Origin: Bordetella parapertussis | Lineage (GTDB): Bacteria; Pseudomonadota; Gammaproteobacteria; Burkholderiales; Burkholderiaceae_C | Reading direction: 5' to 3' | Assembly: GCA_945900695.1 (NCBI GenBank) | Contig: CAMDJU010000103.1 | Coordinates: 1 to 9,124, forward strand | Length of the DNA stretch: 9,124 nt | Part shown: positions 1 through 6,129 of the stretch, one piece after another | Numbering within the stretch: the stretch's first letter is position 1 | How the letters are laid out: every line of letters begins with the position of its first letter | Made by a program: the position numbers and the translations under genes | Notes under the pieces: generated by a model | Seen by the model: only the letters and a program-made list of their open reading frames with translations | Told to the model about the DNA's origin: nothing | Databases searched by the model: none

Positions 1-28
1 GCCATTTTGAATGCAATAGACGAGGCAC

Positions 29-227
29 CAGTTAAATTGGACACGCTACCGACAAGCCCTCGCAGCAGTCTGCTATGCCAATTAACCCAATGCCAAACGC
101 AAAATGAAAGCAAAAAGCATTCTAACTAAAGTTCATTCAATTCCATTGCAGTGGTGCCACACCAATCTTGAATCAAAGAAAGCCACTGTTCCGATTATGA
201 TTAATACACTCAGTTTAATTTGGACAC
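29..227. repeat. Imperfect direct repeat pair CAGTT(A/T)AATT(T)GGACAC
   Basis: The copy at 29-44 reads CAGTTAAATTGGACAC and the copy at 211-227 reads CAGTTTAATTTGGACAC. They differ by one substitution and one inserted T, and both are on the plus strand. The second copy lies in the loop of the inverted repeat at 187-246. They resemble short remnants of mobile-element ends, but no family can be assigned from this alone. Confidence 0.4.
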
Positions 228-246
228 TTAATCAGATATCGGAACA
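187..246. repeat. Imperfect inverted repeat with 23-nt loop
   Basis: The left arm at 187-204 is TGTTCCGATTATGATTAA. The right arm at 228-246 is TTAATCAGATATCGGAACA. The reverse complement of the right arm is TGTTCCGATATCTGATTAA, so 9 outer and 7 inner bases match around a 2/3-base mismatch. The 23-nt loop contains the second copy of the direct repeat. It could be a transposon-end or MITE-like remnant, an operator, or a transcribed hairpin. No T-run follows on either strand in terminator style. Confidence 0.5.
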
Positions 247-332
247 TTACTAAATTCAAAAAACAAGTAGGCTGGGATGCTGTTGATATAAACAAGAACA
301 TAAAAAGATATCCAGCAAGTGGCAAATTAATT

Positions 333-408
333 TGGTGGCCTGGGGCGGAATCGAACCACCGACACAAGGATTTTCAATCCTCTGCTCTACCGACTGAGCT
401 ACCGGGCC
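333..408 (-). tRNA. tRNA-Phe (anticodon GAA)
   Basis: The minus strand folds into a complete 76-nt cloverleaf: a 7-bp acceptor (GGCCCGG/CCAGGCC), D arm GCTC/GAGC with loop AGTCGGTA, anticodon arm GAGGA/TCCTT with loop TTGAAAA, a 5-nt variable loop, T arm GGTGG/CCGCC with loop TTCGATT, discriminator A and an encoded CCA (plus 333-335). The anticodon GAA is at plus 375-373 and reads UUC/UUU. Two pairs are weakened: C5 opposite A68 (plus 404/341) in the acceptor stem, and a G27-U43 wobble (plus 382/366) in the anticodon stem. Both would be Watson-Crick if the 3'-half base were C43 or G68. All loop consensus bases are intact, so it is probably functional. A sequencing error or a decaying redundant copy is possible. 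Confidence 0.96.
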
Positions 409-417
409 AATCAGCAA

Positions 418-423
418 ATTGTA
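418..423 (-). promoter_or_regulatory. Putative -10 element of the tRNA-Phe gene
   Basis: The minus strand reads TACAAT at 423-418, a 5/6 match to TATAAT. It is placed so that transcription would start around 411, a few bases before the tRNA 5' end at 408. No good -35 hexamer lies 15-18 nt upstream; the nearest TTTACA is about 27 nt away. The promoter is therefore incomplete by eye. Confidence 0.35.
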
Positions 424-559
424 GCACCATCGTTTCGCGAGAGCCTCACCTGTAAAAGACCATGAGGCCCGAAAATGACCAGGCCCGCCATCCCATGAAG
501 CACCGTTCTGCCAAGAACAAATCCAGCGCTTTGTCTATCGCAAACGCTAACAGCAGCAA

Positions 560-587
560 TTGACACAGGCCTGTCTGATCAGATAAT
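560..587 (+). promoter_or_regulatory. Near-consensus sigma70 promoter at the membrane-protein start codon
   Basis: The -35 is TTGACA at 560-565 (6/6). A 16-nt spacer separates it from GATAAT at 582-587 (5/6). Transcription starts about 7 nt after the -10, which falls on the A of the ATG at 594, so the mRNA would have no 5' leader. The spacer region carries two perfect palindromes, ACAGGCCTGT (565-574) and CTGATCAG (575-582), the latter overlapping the first base of the -10. They are placed where a repressor or other regulator could compete with polymerase. Confidence 0.65.
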
Positions 588-593
588 TCAGTG

Positions 594-1187
594 ATGCGAA
601 TCACCTCTTTTTATGCGATCTCAGTTGAGAAAACCGCGCTCATGCTGGTAGGCTCATTGGTTTACATGTTGACCCATTTGGCCAACCTTTGGGTGTTTGA
701 GTTTTGGGAAGTCACGCCCAATATTTCTTGGGTCTATTTGCCCTCTTTTCTGCGATTGGCCAACTTGTTGATCCTGGGCCCCCTGTGGGGGACTTGCGCC
801 ACGGCCCTGGGTTGTGCCGAATTGATCTTCTTGTCCAACCAAGTCTTCAATGGCTTGGCTTGGTTGAATGTGTTGGCCTCATGCAGCAGTGCTGTGGCCG
901 CCTACGGCCTATTGCAATTGATCACCCGTCGGCCTGTTGCATTGAACCAACTGAAAGAATTGCTTTTGCTGGCGGGTGTGTACACCTTGATCAATCCCAG
1001 CTTGCATTTCATTTTTTGGCATGTGATCCAAGCCTATACAGAGACTTCAATACACCACTTCGTGGCCATGGCTGTGGGGGACTTGGCTGGCGCTGTACTG
1101 GGGTCTGTGTTCTTTGTGTGGGTGGTCCGCCACACGGGTCTCGCCCAATGGGTAGCTGGCCGGGTTCACGCAAAAACAGATCAATAA
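594..1187 (+). CDS. Small multi-pass inner-membrane protein, MASE1-like appearance
   Basis: The 197-residue protein is very hydrophobic, with about six predicted membrane helices (counting from a GTG at 591: residues 15-35, 45-64, 66-84, 91-111, 121-140 and 155-179). The stretch WVYLPSFLRLANLLILGPLW and the late GDLAGAVLG motif recall MASE1-type sensory membrane domains and related integral membrane families. No kinase, GGDEF, EAL or other output domain follows, so the molecular function is unknown. ATG at 594 is chosen because the promoter at 560-587 would start the message there; GTG at 591 is the alternative. No Shine-Dalgarno sequence precedes either, consistent with leaderless translation. 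The gene stands alone and converges on the ntrX-like gene, with 32 bp between the stops. No good terminator is seen after it. Confidence 0.75.
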   Translation: MRITSFYAISVEKTALMLVGSLVYMLTHLANLWVFEFWEVTPNISWVYLPSFLRLANLLILGPLWGTCATALGCAELIFLSNQVFNGLAWLNVLASCSSAVAAYGLLQLITRRPVALNQLKELLLLAGVYTLINPSLHFIFWHVIQAYTETSIHHFVAMAVGDLAGAVLGSVFFVWVVRHTGLAQWVAGRVHAKTDQ

Positions 1188-1219
1188 GCCTCAGGCACCT
1201 TGGCAAAGACCGCTGTCAC

Positions 1220-1903
1220 TCAAGGACTCCCGCGCTTGCTGCGCGAGAGGTCAACGCCCAGTTGCTTGAGCTTGCGATAAAGATGGGTTCTCTCCAAACC
1301 TGTCTTTTCGGCCACCCGGGTCATGGATCCATTCTCCTGGGCCAGGTGGAATTCGAAATAGGCTTTTTCAAATGCATCTCTCGCCTCGCGCAGGGGGACA
1401 TCCAAGTCAAAGCTTTGATGGTTCGCAGGCAAGGCCATGGCGGTCAAGGTCTCTGCTGCCACCAAATGGGGCGACGTGACCGATGCCAACATGATCGGTG
1501 AGGGATTGACACGCTGAGGGGCGGCATGTGCAGTGGCAGATTTTCGAGCCAAGGCCCCTTCAACCGCTTTGAGCAACTTTTGCAAGGTGATGGGTTTTTC
1601 CAAAAAAGCCTGCGCACCAATTCGCGTGGCCTCCACCGCTGTATCAATCGTGGCATGCCCACTCATCATCACCACAGGCATATTGAGCAAGCCGGCCGTC
1701 GACCACTCTTTGAGCAAAGTCACGCCGTCGGTATCGGGCATCCAGATGTCGAGCAAAACCAAATCGGGGCGACTGTTTTGCCGTGCCGCACGGGCTTGGG
1801 CAGCATTTTCAGCCAACTCCACCTGGTGCCCCTCGTCATTGAGGATTTCGAAGAGCAGTTCGCGAATGCCCAGTTCGTCGTCCACCACCAAAATATTTGC
1901 CAT
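1220..1903 (-). CDS. NtrX-like response regulator lacking the AAA+ domain (REC + Fis-type HTH)
   Basis: A 227-residue DNA-binding response regulator, very probably phosphorylated by the NtrY-type kinase encoded 8 bp upstream. The receiver spans about residues 3-120, with the acidic pair D8/D9, phospho-acceptor D52 in LLDIWMPDTDG, S81 and K103. After a linker rich in Ala, Pro and Val (about 121-170), residues about 180-219 form a Fis-type helix-turn-helix ending HLYRKLKQLGVDLSR, as at the C-terminus of NtrX/NtrC regulators. The central sigma54-interacting AAA+ ATPase (about 240 residues, with GAFTGA and Walker motifs) is absent and no frameshift is apparent, so this is a natural two-domain form. 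It is therefore not expected to activate sigma54 promoters directly. The ATG at 1903 follows a weak CAGG. It is the last gene of the operon; a small hairpin at 1227-1249 overlaps its 3' end but has no T-run. Confidence 0.88.
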   Translation of the reverse strand: MANILVVDDELGIRELLFEILNDEGHQVELAENAAQARAARQNSRPDLVLLDIWMPDTDGVTLLKEWSTAGLLNMPVVMMSGHATIDTAVEATRIGAQAFLEKPITLQKLLKAVEGALARKSATAHAAPQRVNPSPIMLASVTSPHLVAAETLTAMALPANHQSFDLDVPLREARDAFEKAYFEFHLAQENGSMTRVAEKTGLERTHLYRKLKQLGVDLSRSKRGSP

Positions 1904-1911
1904 ATTGCCTG

Positions 1912-4179
1912 CTAGATTATGTGCTGATGCGGGGTTTCAGTTTCGAATGATAGCGATACTTGGGCGCCTTGGACCACACCATCGATATCGCGGTTTCTGA
2001 GGTCAATGCGTGCGCCGTGCTCGTCAGCAATTTTTTTGACCACGGCCAAGCCCAAACCCGTGCCACGCGGCTTGGTGGTGATGTAGGGCTCGAAAGCACG
2101 CTGCAATATGTGCTCTGGAAATCCGCTGCCATGGTCGAGCACCGTCAAACGAACGCGCCCTGATGTTTCCACCCATTGGGTGCGCAACATCACCCCCAAG
2201 TGGGCGCGTTCTGGCGGCGTGGCATCTTGAGCGTTTTGCAATAGGTTGTGAATGACTTGCCTCAGCTGCAAAGCGTCACCCATCACCCGAGGACAGTTAT
2301 CGTCCAACTCTGTGTGAACCGGCACGGTGGCTGTTTCTTCACCATACAAGCTCAGCACCTCGAGCACCAGCGCATTGAAGTCCACCGGCTTGAGGTCTGC
2401 CACTGGCAAGCGCGCATAGTCACGGAATTCGTTGACCAATCGCTTCATGGCGTCCACTTGGTCCACGATGGTTTTGATCGACTTGACCAAGATGGCCTGC
2501 TCGCCATCGGGCAACTTGCCGGAGAGCTTCATCTCCAACCGCTCAGCCGACAGCTGGATGGGGGTCAAAGGGTTTTTGATTTCATGCGCCAAGCGACGCG
2601 CCACATCGCCCCAAGCTTGGGCGCGCTGGGCAGACACAATTTCAGAGATGTCGTCAAACACCAACAATCGGGCATGGTTGGGCAATACGGCCCCGCGCGC
2701 GACCAAGGTCACACCGTTATGGCCCGCACTTGGCCCTTGGCTGGGCGTGGCCGCTGCGGCAGAGGCCAGTTCAAAAGACTGCTGCCAATGGTCCAAGCCA
2801 TGTTGACTTCGCTCGCCCACAAAACCAGCAAACTCATGATCCACCTGTTCGGCCAAGCCTTGAAGGCCCGGGGCAGAACCCAGTGGCTTTCCCTCAAAGG
2901 CGGCCAAGGGCACGCGCAAAATGCGCGTCGCCCCGGGGTTGGAAGAAATGACCAAGCCCGCCTCATCCATCACAATCACACCGGCGCTCATGTTGTCCAA
3001 GATGGTTTGCAAGTTGGCACGCGCCAAGTCCACCTGAGCCATGCTTTCACCCAAGGCATTGCGTGCTTGTGCCAATTGCGCCGTCATTTGGGCAAACGAT
3101 CGGGTCAGGTCACTGAGTTCGTCACGGCTCTCAAACACCGCTTTGGGGCTGAGATCGCCAGCGGCCACATCGCGCACACCTTGGGCCAGCAAAAGCAATG
3201 GACGCGCCAATTGGTTGCCTAAGAGAACGGCCAACAAAACGGCACCAAAGACCGCCAAGAACAAGGTCAAGGTCAAGGTTCCGATGTACATCCGGCGCAG
3301 GCCCTGCCGCGCCAAAGCACGCTCTTGGTATTCGCGGTAGGCCAACTCAACCGCCAAGGCGTTGGCGACCAAATTGGGCGGCAAGGTTTGGGTCACCTGC
3401 AAAATTCGATTTTCCTCCAGCAGGCCCAAGCCAGGTGCCGCCACGATGGCCAACACCTTTACCCGCGCTCGCTGGCTTTTGCCAGCCACGCCTTCCTCTA
3501 ATCCCTCCAATTGCGAGATCACCCCTTGGCTGCGCAATTGCCGCAACTGCGCGCTGGCGGGGCGCTCGGGATTGAGCTGAAACAAGGAGGCCCCTGCACT
3601 GGCCAGCGGCTGACCAGAGGGACTCCACAAAATGATGTCATCGGCACCCAATTGGTCGCGCAAGCGCTCCAAAGCCAAACCAGCACTGGCGCTGGGGATG
3701 TCGCTGATTTGCCCAGCCGCCACGCGTGCTTTGCTGCTCAGGTCACTGGCCAAGGTGTCCAAGCTGGTGCGCCCCAGGTTGAGGCCCGCCTCCAGCGCGC
3801 CTTCCACCTGCACATCAAACCAACTCTCAATCGAGCGCGAGACAAATTGGTAAGACACGCCGTAGATCAAAAGCCCTGGTAGCATGCCCACCAAAGCGAA
3901 GATCATGGCCAATTTGGCCAACAAGCGGGATCCAAATTTGCCGCGCCGCCAACGCATCACCAAACGCGAAAAGGTCCAGCCAATGACCACCAACAACACG
4001 GCGGCCACCCCTGCGTTGAGCCACAACAGTGCATCGTAATTGCGCTCGTACAAGGCTTGCTTGTCAGCGGCCAGGGTCAGCAAGAAAAGCAAGACCAGGC
4101 CCAAGCCCAAAACCACAGCAACGCCCACAGCCCACAGCCACCGCCAAGGTGACTTCCGGCGGCCAGATGTGTCTTTCAT
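1912..4179 (-). CDS. ntrY: NtrY-type membrane sensor histidine kinase
   Basis: A 755-residue inner-membrane kinase of the NtrY family. The N-terminus has three hydrophobic segments (about 13-38, 48-70 and 86-108), then a periplasmic sensor region (about 109-296) and a fourth helix (297-322). A HAMP linker follows (about 323-375, ARPLLLLAQGVRDVAAGDL), then a PAS domain (from about 388, TILDNMSAGVIVMDEAG) with an Ala/Ser/Gly/Pro-rich insert near 470-490. The HisKA helix has His532 in LAHEIKNPLTP. The ATPase domain has the N box (N645, N649), G1 (D682, HGSGFP) and G2 (GTGLGL 706-711). All catalytic motifs are intact and the length is typical. The ATG overlaps the upstream TGA in ATGA, so translation is probably coupled. 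The cognate regulator is the short NtrX-like protein just downstream. The signal sensed is unknown; members are linked to nitrogen, redox or envelope control. Confidence 0.93.
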   Translation of the reverse strand: MKDTSGRRKSPWRWLWAVGVAVVLGLGLVLLFLLTLAADKQALYERNYDALLWLNAGVAAVLLVVIGWTFSRLVMRWRRGKFGSRLLAKLAMIFALVGMLPGLLIYGVSYQFVSRSIESWFDVQVEGALEAGLNLGRTSLDTLASDLSSKARVAAGQISDIPSASAGLALERLRDQLGADDIILWSPSGQPLASAGASLFQLNPERPASAQLRQLRSQGVISQLEGLEEGVAGKSQRARVKVLAIVAAPGLGLLEENRILQVTQTLPPNLVANALAVELAYREYQERALARQGLRRMYIGTLTLTLFLAVFGAVLLAVLLGNQLARPLLLLAQGVRDVAAGDLSPKAVFESRDELSDLTRSFAQMTAQLAQARNALGESMAQVDLARANLQTILDNMSAGVIVMDEAGLVISSNPGATRILRVPLAAFEGKPLGSAPGLQGLAEQVDHEFAGFVGERSQHGLDHWQQSFELASAAAATPSQGPSAGHNGVTLVARGAVLPNHARLLVFDDISEIVSAQRAQAWGDVARRLAHEIKNPLTPIQLSAERLEMKLSGKLPDGEQAILVKSIKTIVDQVDAMKRLVNEFRDYARLPVADLKPVDFNALVLEVLSLYGEETATVPVHTELDDNCPRVMGDALQLRQVIHNLLQNAQDATPPERAHLGVMLRTQWVETSGRVRLTVLDHGSGFPEHILQRAFEPYITTKPRGTGLGLAVVKKIADEHGARIDLRNRDIDGVVQGAQVSLSFETETPHQHII

Positions 4180-4772
4180 CGGGCAGCTTCAGTGGCCAGA
4201 CGGATGCTCTTGGTGACTGCCAACTCCCAATCAGACTGACCGGCCGCGCCCATCTGCAAGGGGCGGGGCAATTGGCTCAGATCCAAATAAAAGGCAAATT
4301 CCAAGCGATGCCCAGCGCCCGTTTCGATTTGTGCCGCATCGGCGAACTTCCACCGATTGAGTCGCCGCAAATTGGCCATGACCTCTTCCAAGCTGTCATA
4401 GGCTTGCATGAGCGAAACACCGAGGCCATTTTGCACAATCGGTTGCGAAGCCACCTGCATGCGCCAGCGGCGCGTCAGCGGCTGGTAACTGATGCGGATG
4501 TGGCGTTGCGCAGCAGACACCAATTTGTCTGACCAATACCAGCGGTCACGGTAAACCTTGGCATCCACCACAAAGTAAACCGGTATGCCTTTGAGCAAAG
4601 CTTCTTGAACCGTGTTGGACAGCTCTAAATCGAATTGCGCCGATATTTGATAAACGTCTTCGTTGCGCTCTGTTTCAAAACTGGCCATGGCCACTTGATT
4701 CTGAGCCCATGCCGGGCAAGCGCAAACCACCCAAGCCAACACGGCCATCCCAGCGTGAAGCCAAGTTCGCAT
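4176..4772 (-). CDS. Secreted DUF4390 family protein
   Basis: A 198-residue protein matching the betaproteobacterial DUF4390 family, which is often found between rsmB/sun and ntrY. No biochemical function is known to me. The start chosen, ATG at 4772, gives a clean Sec signal peptide: a short charged MRTWLH, a hydrophobic core AGMAVLAWVV, then CACPAWA before QN, with cleavage expected after AWA. The reading frame stays open to an ATG at 4907, but that would lie inside rsmB and bury the signal peptide. The start is 22 bp after the rsmB stop and lacks an obvious Shine-Dalgarno sequence, so re-initiation is likely. The mature part has beta-rich stretches (ISAQFDLELSNTVQEALLKG, IPVYFVVDAKVY) and a conserved-looking YWSDKLVSAAQRHIRISYQP region. 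Its stop overlaps the ntrY start, which suggests a periplasmic role tied to NtrY; this is inference. Confidence 0.85.
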   Translation of the reverse strand: MRTWLHAGMAVLAWVVCACPAWAQNQVAMASFETERNEDVYQISAQFDLELSNTVQEALLKGIPVYFVVDAKVYRDRWYWSDKLVSAAQRHIRISYQPLTRRWRMQVASQPIVQNGLGVSLMQAYDSLEEVMANLRRLNRWKFADAAQIETGAGHRLEFAFYLDLSQLPRPLQMGAAGQSDWELAVTKSIRLATEAAR

Positions 4773-4794
4773 GCCAACGGCAATGCGCTGAAAT

Positions 4795-6129
4795 TCAGCC
4801 CAAAGGTTTTTGCAGCAATGCGTAAAAAAAGCCATCGTGGTCACAGGGCAGATTGTCTGCGACAGCGCCGCTGTCCAAGCGATTTTGGGGCAATAGATGT
4901 CCCACACAGGGCAAAGACAGTGCTTGTGTGTTGTGCTGAAGAAACGCTTTGATCTGCCCCTCGCCCTCGGCCTTAAACACCGAGCAGGTGCAATACAGCA
5001 TCACCCCGCCCGGTTTGAGCAGCGGCCACAGGGCCGCCATTAACCGTTGCTGCAAACGTGCCAACTGCGGCACGTCGCTGGCGCGGCGCAGCCAAGGCAC
5101 ATCAGGGTGGCGCCGAACAATGCCTGATGCGGTGCAGGGTGCGTCCAGCAAGATGCCGTCAAAAAGCTGCCCGTCCCACCAGGCATCGCTGTCTGCTGCA
5201 TCGCCCACGCTCACTTGTGCATGAAGTCCTAGCCGCTCTAAATTGCCAACGATGCGCTCGCATCGGGCCGGGTCCACATCCAGCGCCACGACTTGCGCGT
5301 CAGACAACTCCAACAAATGCGCCGTTTTACCGCCCGGTGCCGCACAAGCGTCGAGAATACGCGTTTGCGCACCGTGACCCGGTAAAGCCTGCAGCAGCAG
5401 GCTGGCCGCCATTTGGGCCCCCGCATCCTGAACTGAACACAGCCCCTCGGAAAAGCCAGGAATGCGCTCCACGGGCATGGCCTGCGCCAAGATCAACCCA
5501 TCGACACCCACTTCTTGCGAAATCAAGCCTTGTGCCAACCATTGCGCGGCCAACTCTGACCGCTGTATGCGGCGCTGGTTGACGCGCATCACCATGGGCG
5601 CGGCCATTTGGCCGGCGCGCAGCACCTGAGCCCAGTGGTGCGGGTGGTCGCGCTGCAATTGCGCCACCCACCATGCGGGGTGGTTCCACCGGGCTTGCAG
5701 GTCGGTGTCTGTGGCAGCGACCAAAGCTTCGCGCTCGCGCAAAAATCGGCGCAAGCAAGCGTTGACAAAAGTCGCCTGCGCATTCATCTTGGGGCTGTTT
5801 TTGGCGGCCTCTACGGCTTGATTGACCAAGGTGAATGGCTCATAGGGTGACTGCTCCGGCGCCCAACACAAGGCCAAAGCCACACACAACAAGCTGTCCA
5901 CCTCAGGCGGTGGCGAGCGCTGGGCCAAGACCGCTCGCAAAGCATGCGCACGCCCCCAATGGCGCAATGTGGCAAACAACAATGACTGCACCCCTGGGCG
6001 CAATGGGTTGGCCACGCGCAACAGTGCAGCGTTGGCCGATTCACCTTTGGCCACAGCAGCCAAGGCCCCAGCCGTGGCCAGCAATTGCTGCCACAAGGGC
6101 GGTGCCAGTACAAGGCTCGAAACCGTCAC
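4795..6129 (-). CDS. rsmB: 16S rRNA (cytosine-967-C5)-methyltransferase RsmB
   Basis: A 444-residue SAM-dependent enzyme that methylates C967 of 16S rRNA before 30S assembly is complete. Residues about 10-140 form the NusB-like RNA-binding domain; about 175-440 form the NOL1/NOP2/Sun catalytic domain. Visible motifs are the SAM loop LDACAAPGGKT (D260-T269), acidic LDVDP near 284-287, LLDAPCTASG with C332 (helper cysteine) and YCTCSV with C382 (expected catalytic nucleophile). Length matches the family and all key residues are present. The start is a GTG at 6129 sharing GTGA with the stop of the upstream lemA-like gene; no ATG near the N-terminus exists (the first internal Met is residue 114). 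No clear Shine-Dalgarno sequence is seen, so coupled translation is likely. Confidence 0.95.
   Translation of the reverse strand: MTVSSLVLAPPLWQQLLATAGALAAVAKGESANAALLRVANPLRPGVQSLLFATLRHWGRAHALRAVLAQRSPPPEVDSLLCVALALCWAPEQSPYEPFTLVNQAVEAAKNSPKMNAQATFVNACLRRFLREREALVAATDTDLQARWNHPAWWVAQLQRDHPHHWAQVLRAGQMAAPMVMRVNQRRIQRSELAAQWLAQGLISQEVGVDGLILAQAMPVERIPGFSEGLCSVQDAGAQMAASLLLQALPGHGAQTRILDACAAPGGKTAHLLELSDAQVVALDVDPARCERIVGNLERLGLHAQVSVGDAADSDAWWDGQLFDGILLDAPCTASGIVRRHPDVPWLRRASDVPQLARLQQRLMAALWPLLKPGGVMLYCTCSVFKAEGEGQIKAFLQHNTQALSLPCVGHLLPQNRLDSGAVADNLPCDHDGFFYALLQKPLG

Larger units (their letters stand above)
1..332. other. AT-rich gene-poor region downstream of tRNA-Phe
   Basis: No gene is recognised here. 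Base composition is clearly more AT-rich than the rest of the window, especially from about 100 to 330. Plus frame 1 is open from the window edge to a TAA at 127-129 (42 codons, no recognisable motif), so it could be the tail of a gene outside the window or chance. The region holds a pair of short direct repeats and an imperfect inverted repeat, listed separately. Its position against the 3' end of a tRNA gene, together with the shift in composition, suggests a former integration or insertion-sequence site. That is inference; no transposase or integrase is visible. Confidence 0.5.
409..593. other. Divergent intergenic region between tRNA-Phe and the membrane-protein gene
   Basis: This 185-bp region holds the outward-facing control signals for both neighbours: the TACAAT -10 for the tRNA on the minus strand and the strong promoter at 560-587 on the plus strand. 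A 6-bp inverted repeat GCCTCA/TGAGGC (443-448/463-468, 14-nt gap) lies between them with no clear role. No reading frame worth calling was seen. Confidence 0.6.

Noticed and set aside
1..129. Possible C-terminal tail of a protein in plus frame 1
   Set aside because: Only 42 codons, with no motif or family resemblance; an open frame of this length at a window edge is weak evidence.
302..322. Terminator for the tRNA (T-run on minus strand at 306-302)
   Set aside because: The preceding stem is only about three base pairs (CCA/TGG), too weak to call.
1227..1249. Hairpin CTC-CGCGC/GCGCG-GAG as terminator of the ntrX operon
   Set aside because: It overlaps the coding end and no T-run follows on either strand; it may be structure by chance in GC-rich codons.
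704..1501. Open frame of 265 codons overlapping the membrane protein and ntrX
   Set aside because: It spans two better-supported genes in another frame and opposite strand, and has no coherent domain.
2248..3222. Open frame of 324 codons on the plus strand opposite ntrY
   Set aside because: It lies wholly antisense to a well-supported kinase gene, and its protein is rich in His, Gln, Arg and Gly without motifs, as expected from the complement of GC-biased codons.
3261..3279. Short tandem repeat of CAAGGT units
   Set aside because: Three units within ntrY encode Thr-Leu repeats of a membrane helix; ordinary coding sequence.
4773..4907. Longer N-terminus for the DUF4390 protein starting at 4907
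   Set aside because: It would lie inside rsmB and place about 45 residues before an otherwise clean signal peptide; the ATG at 4772 fits better.
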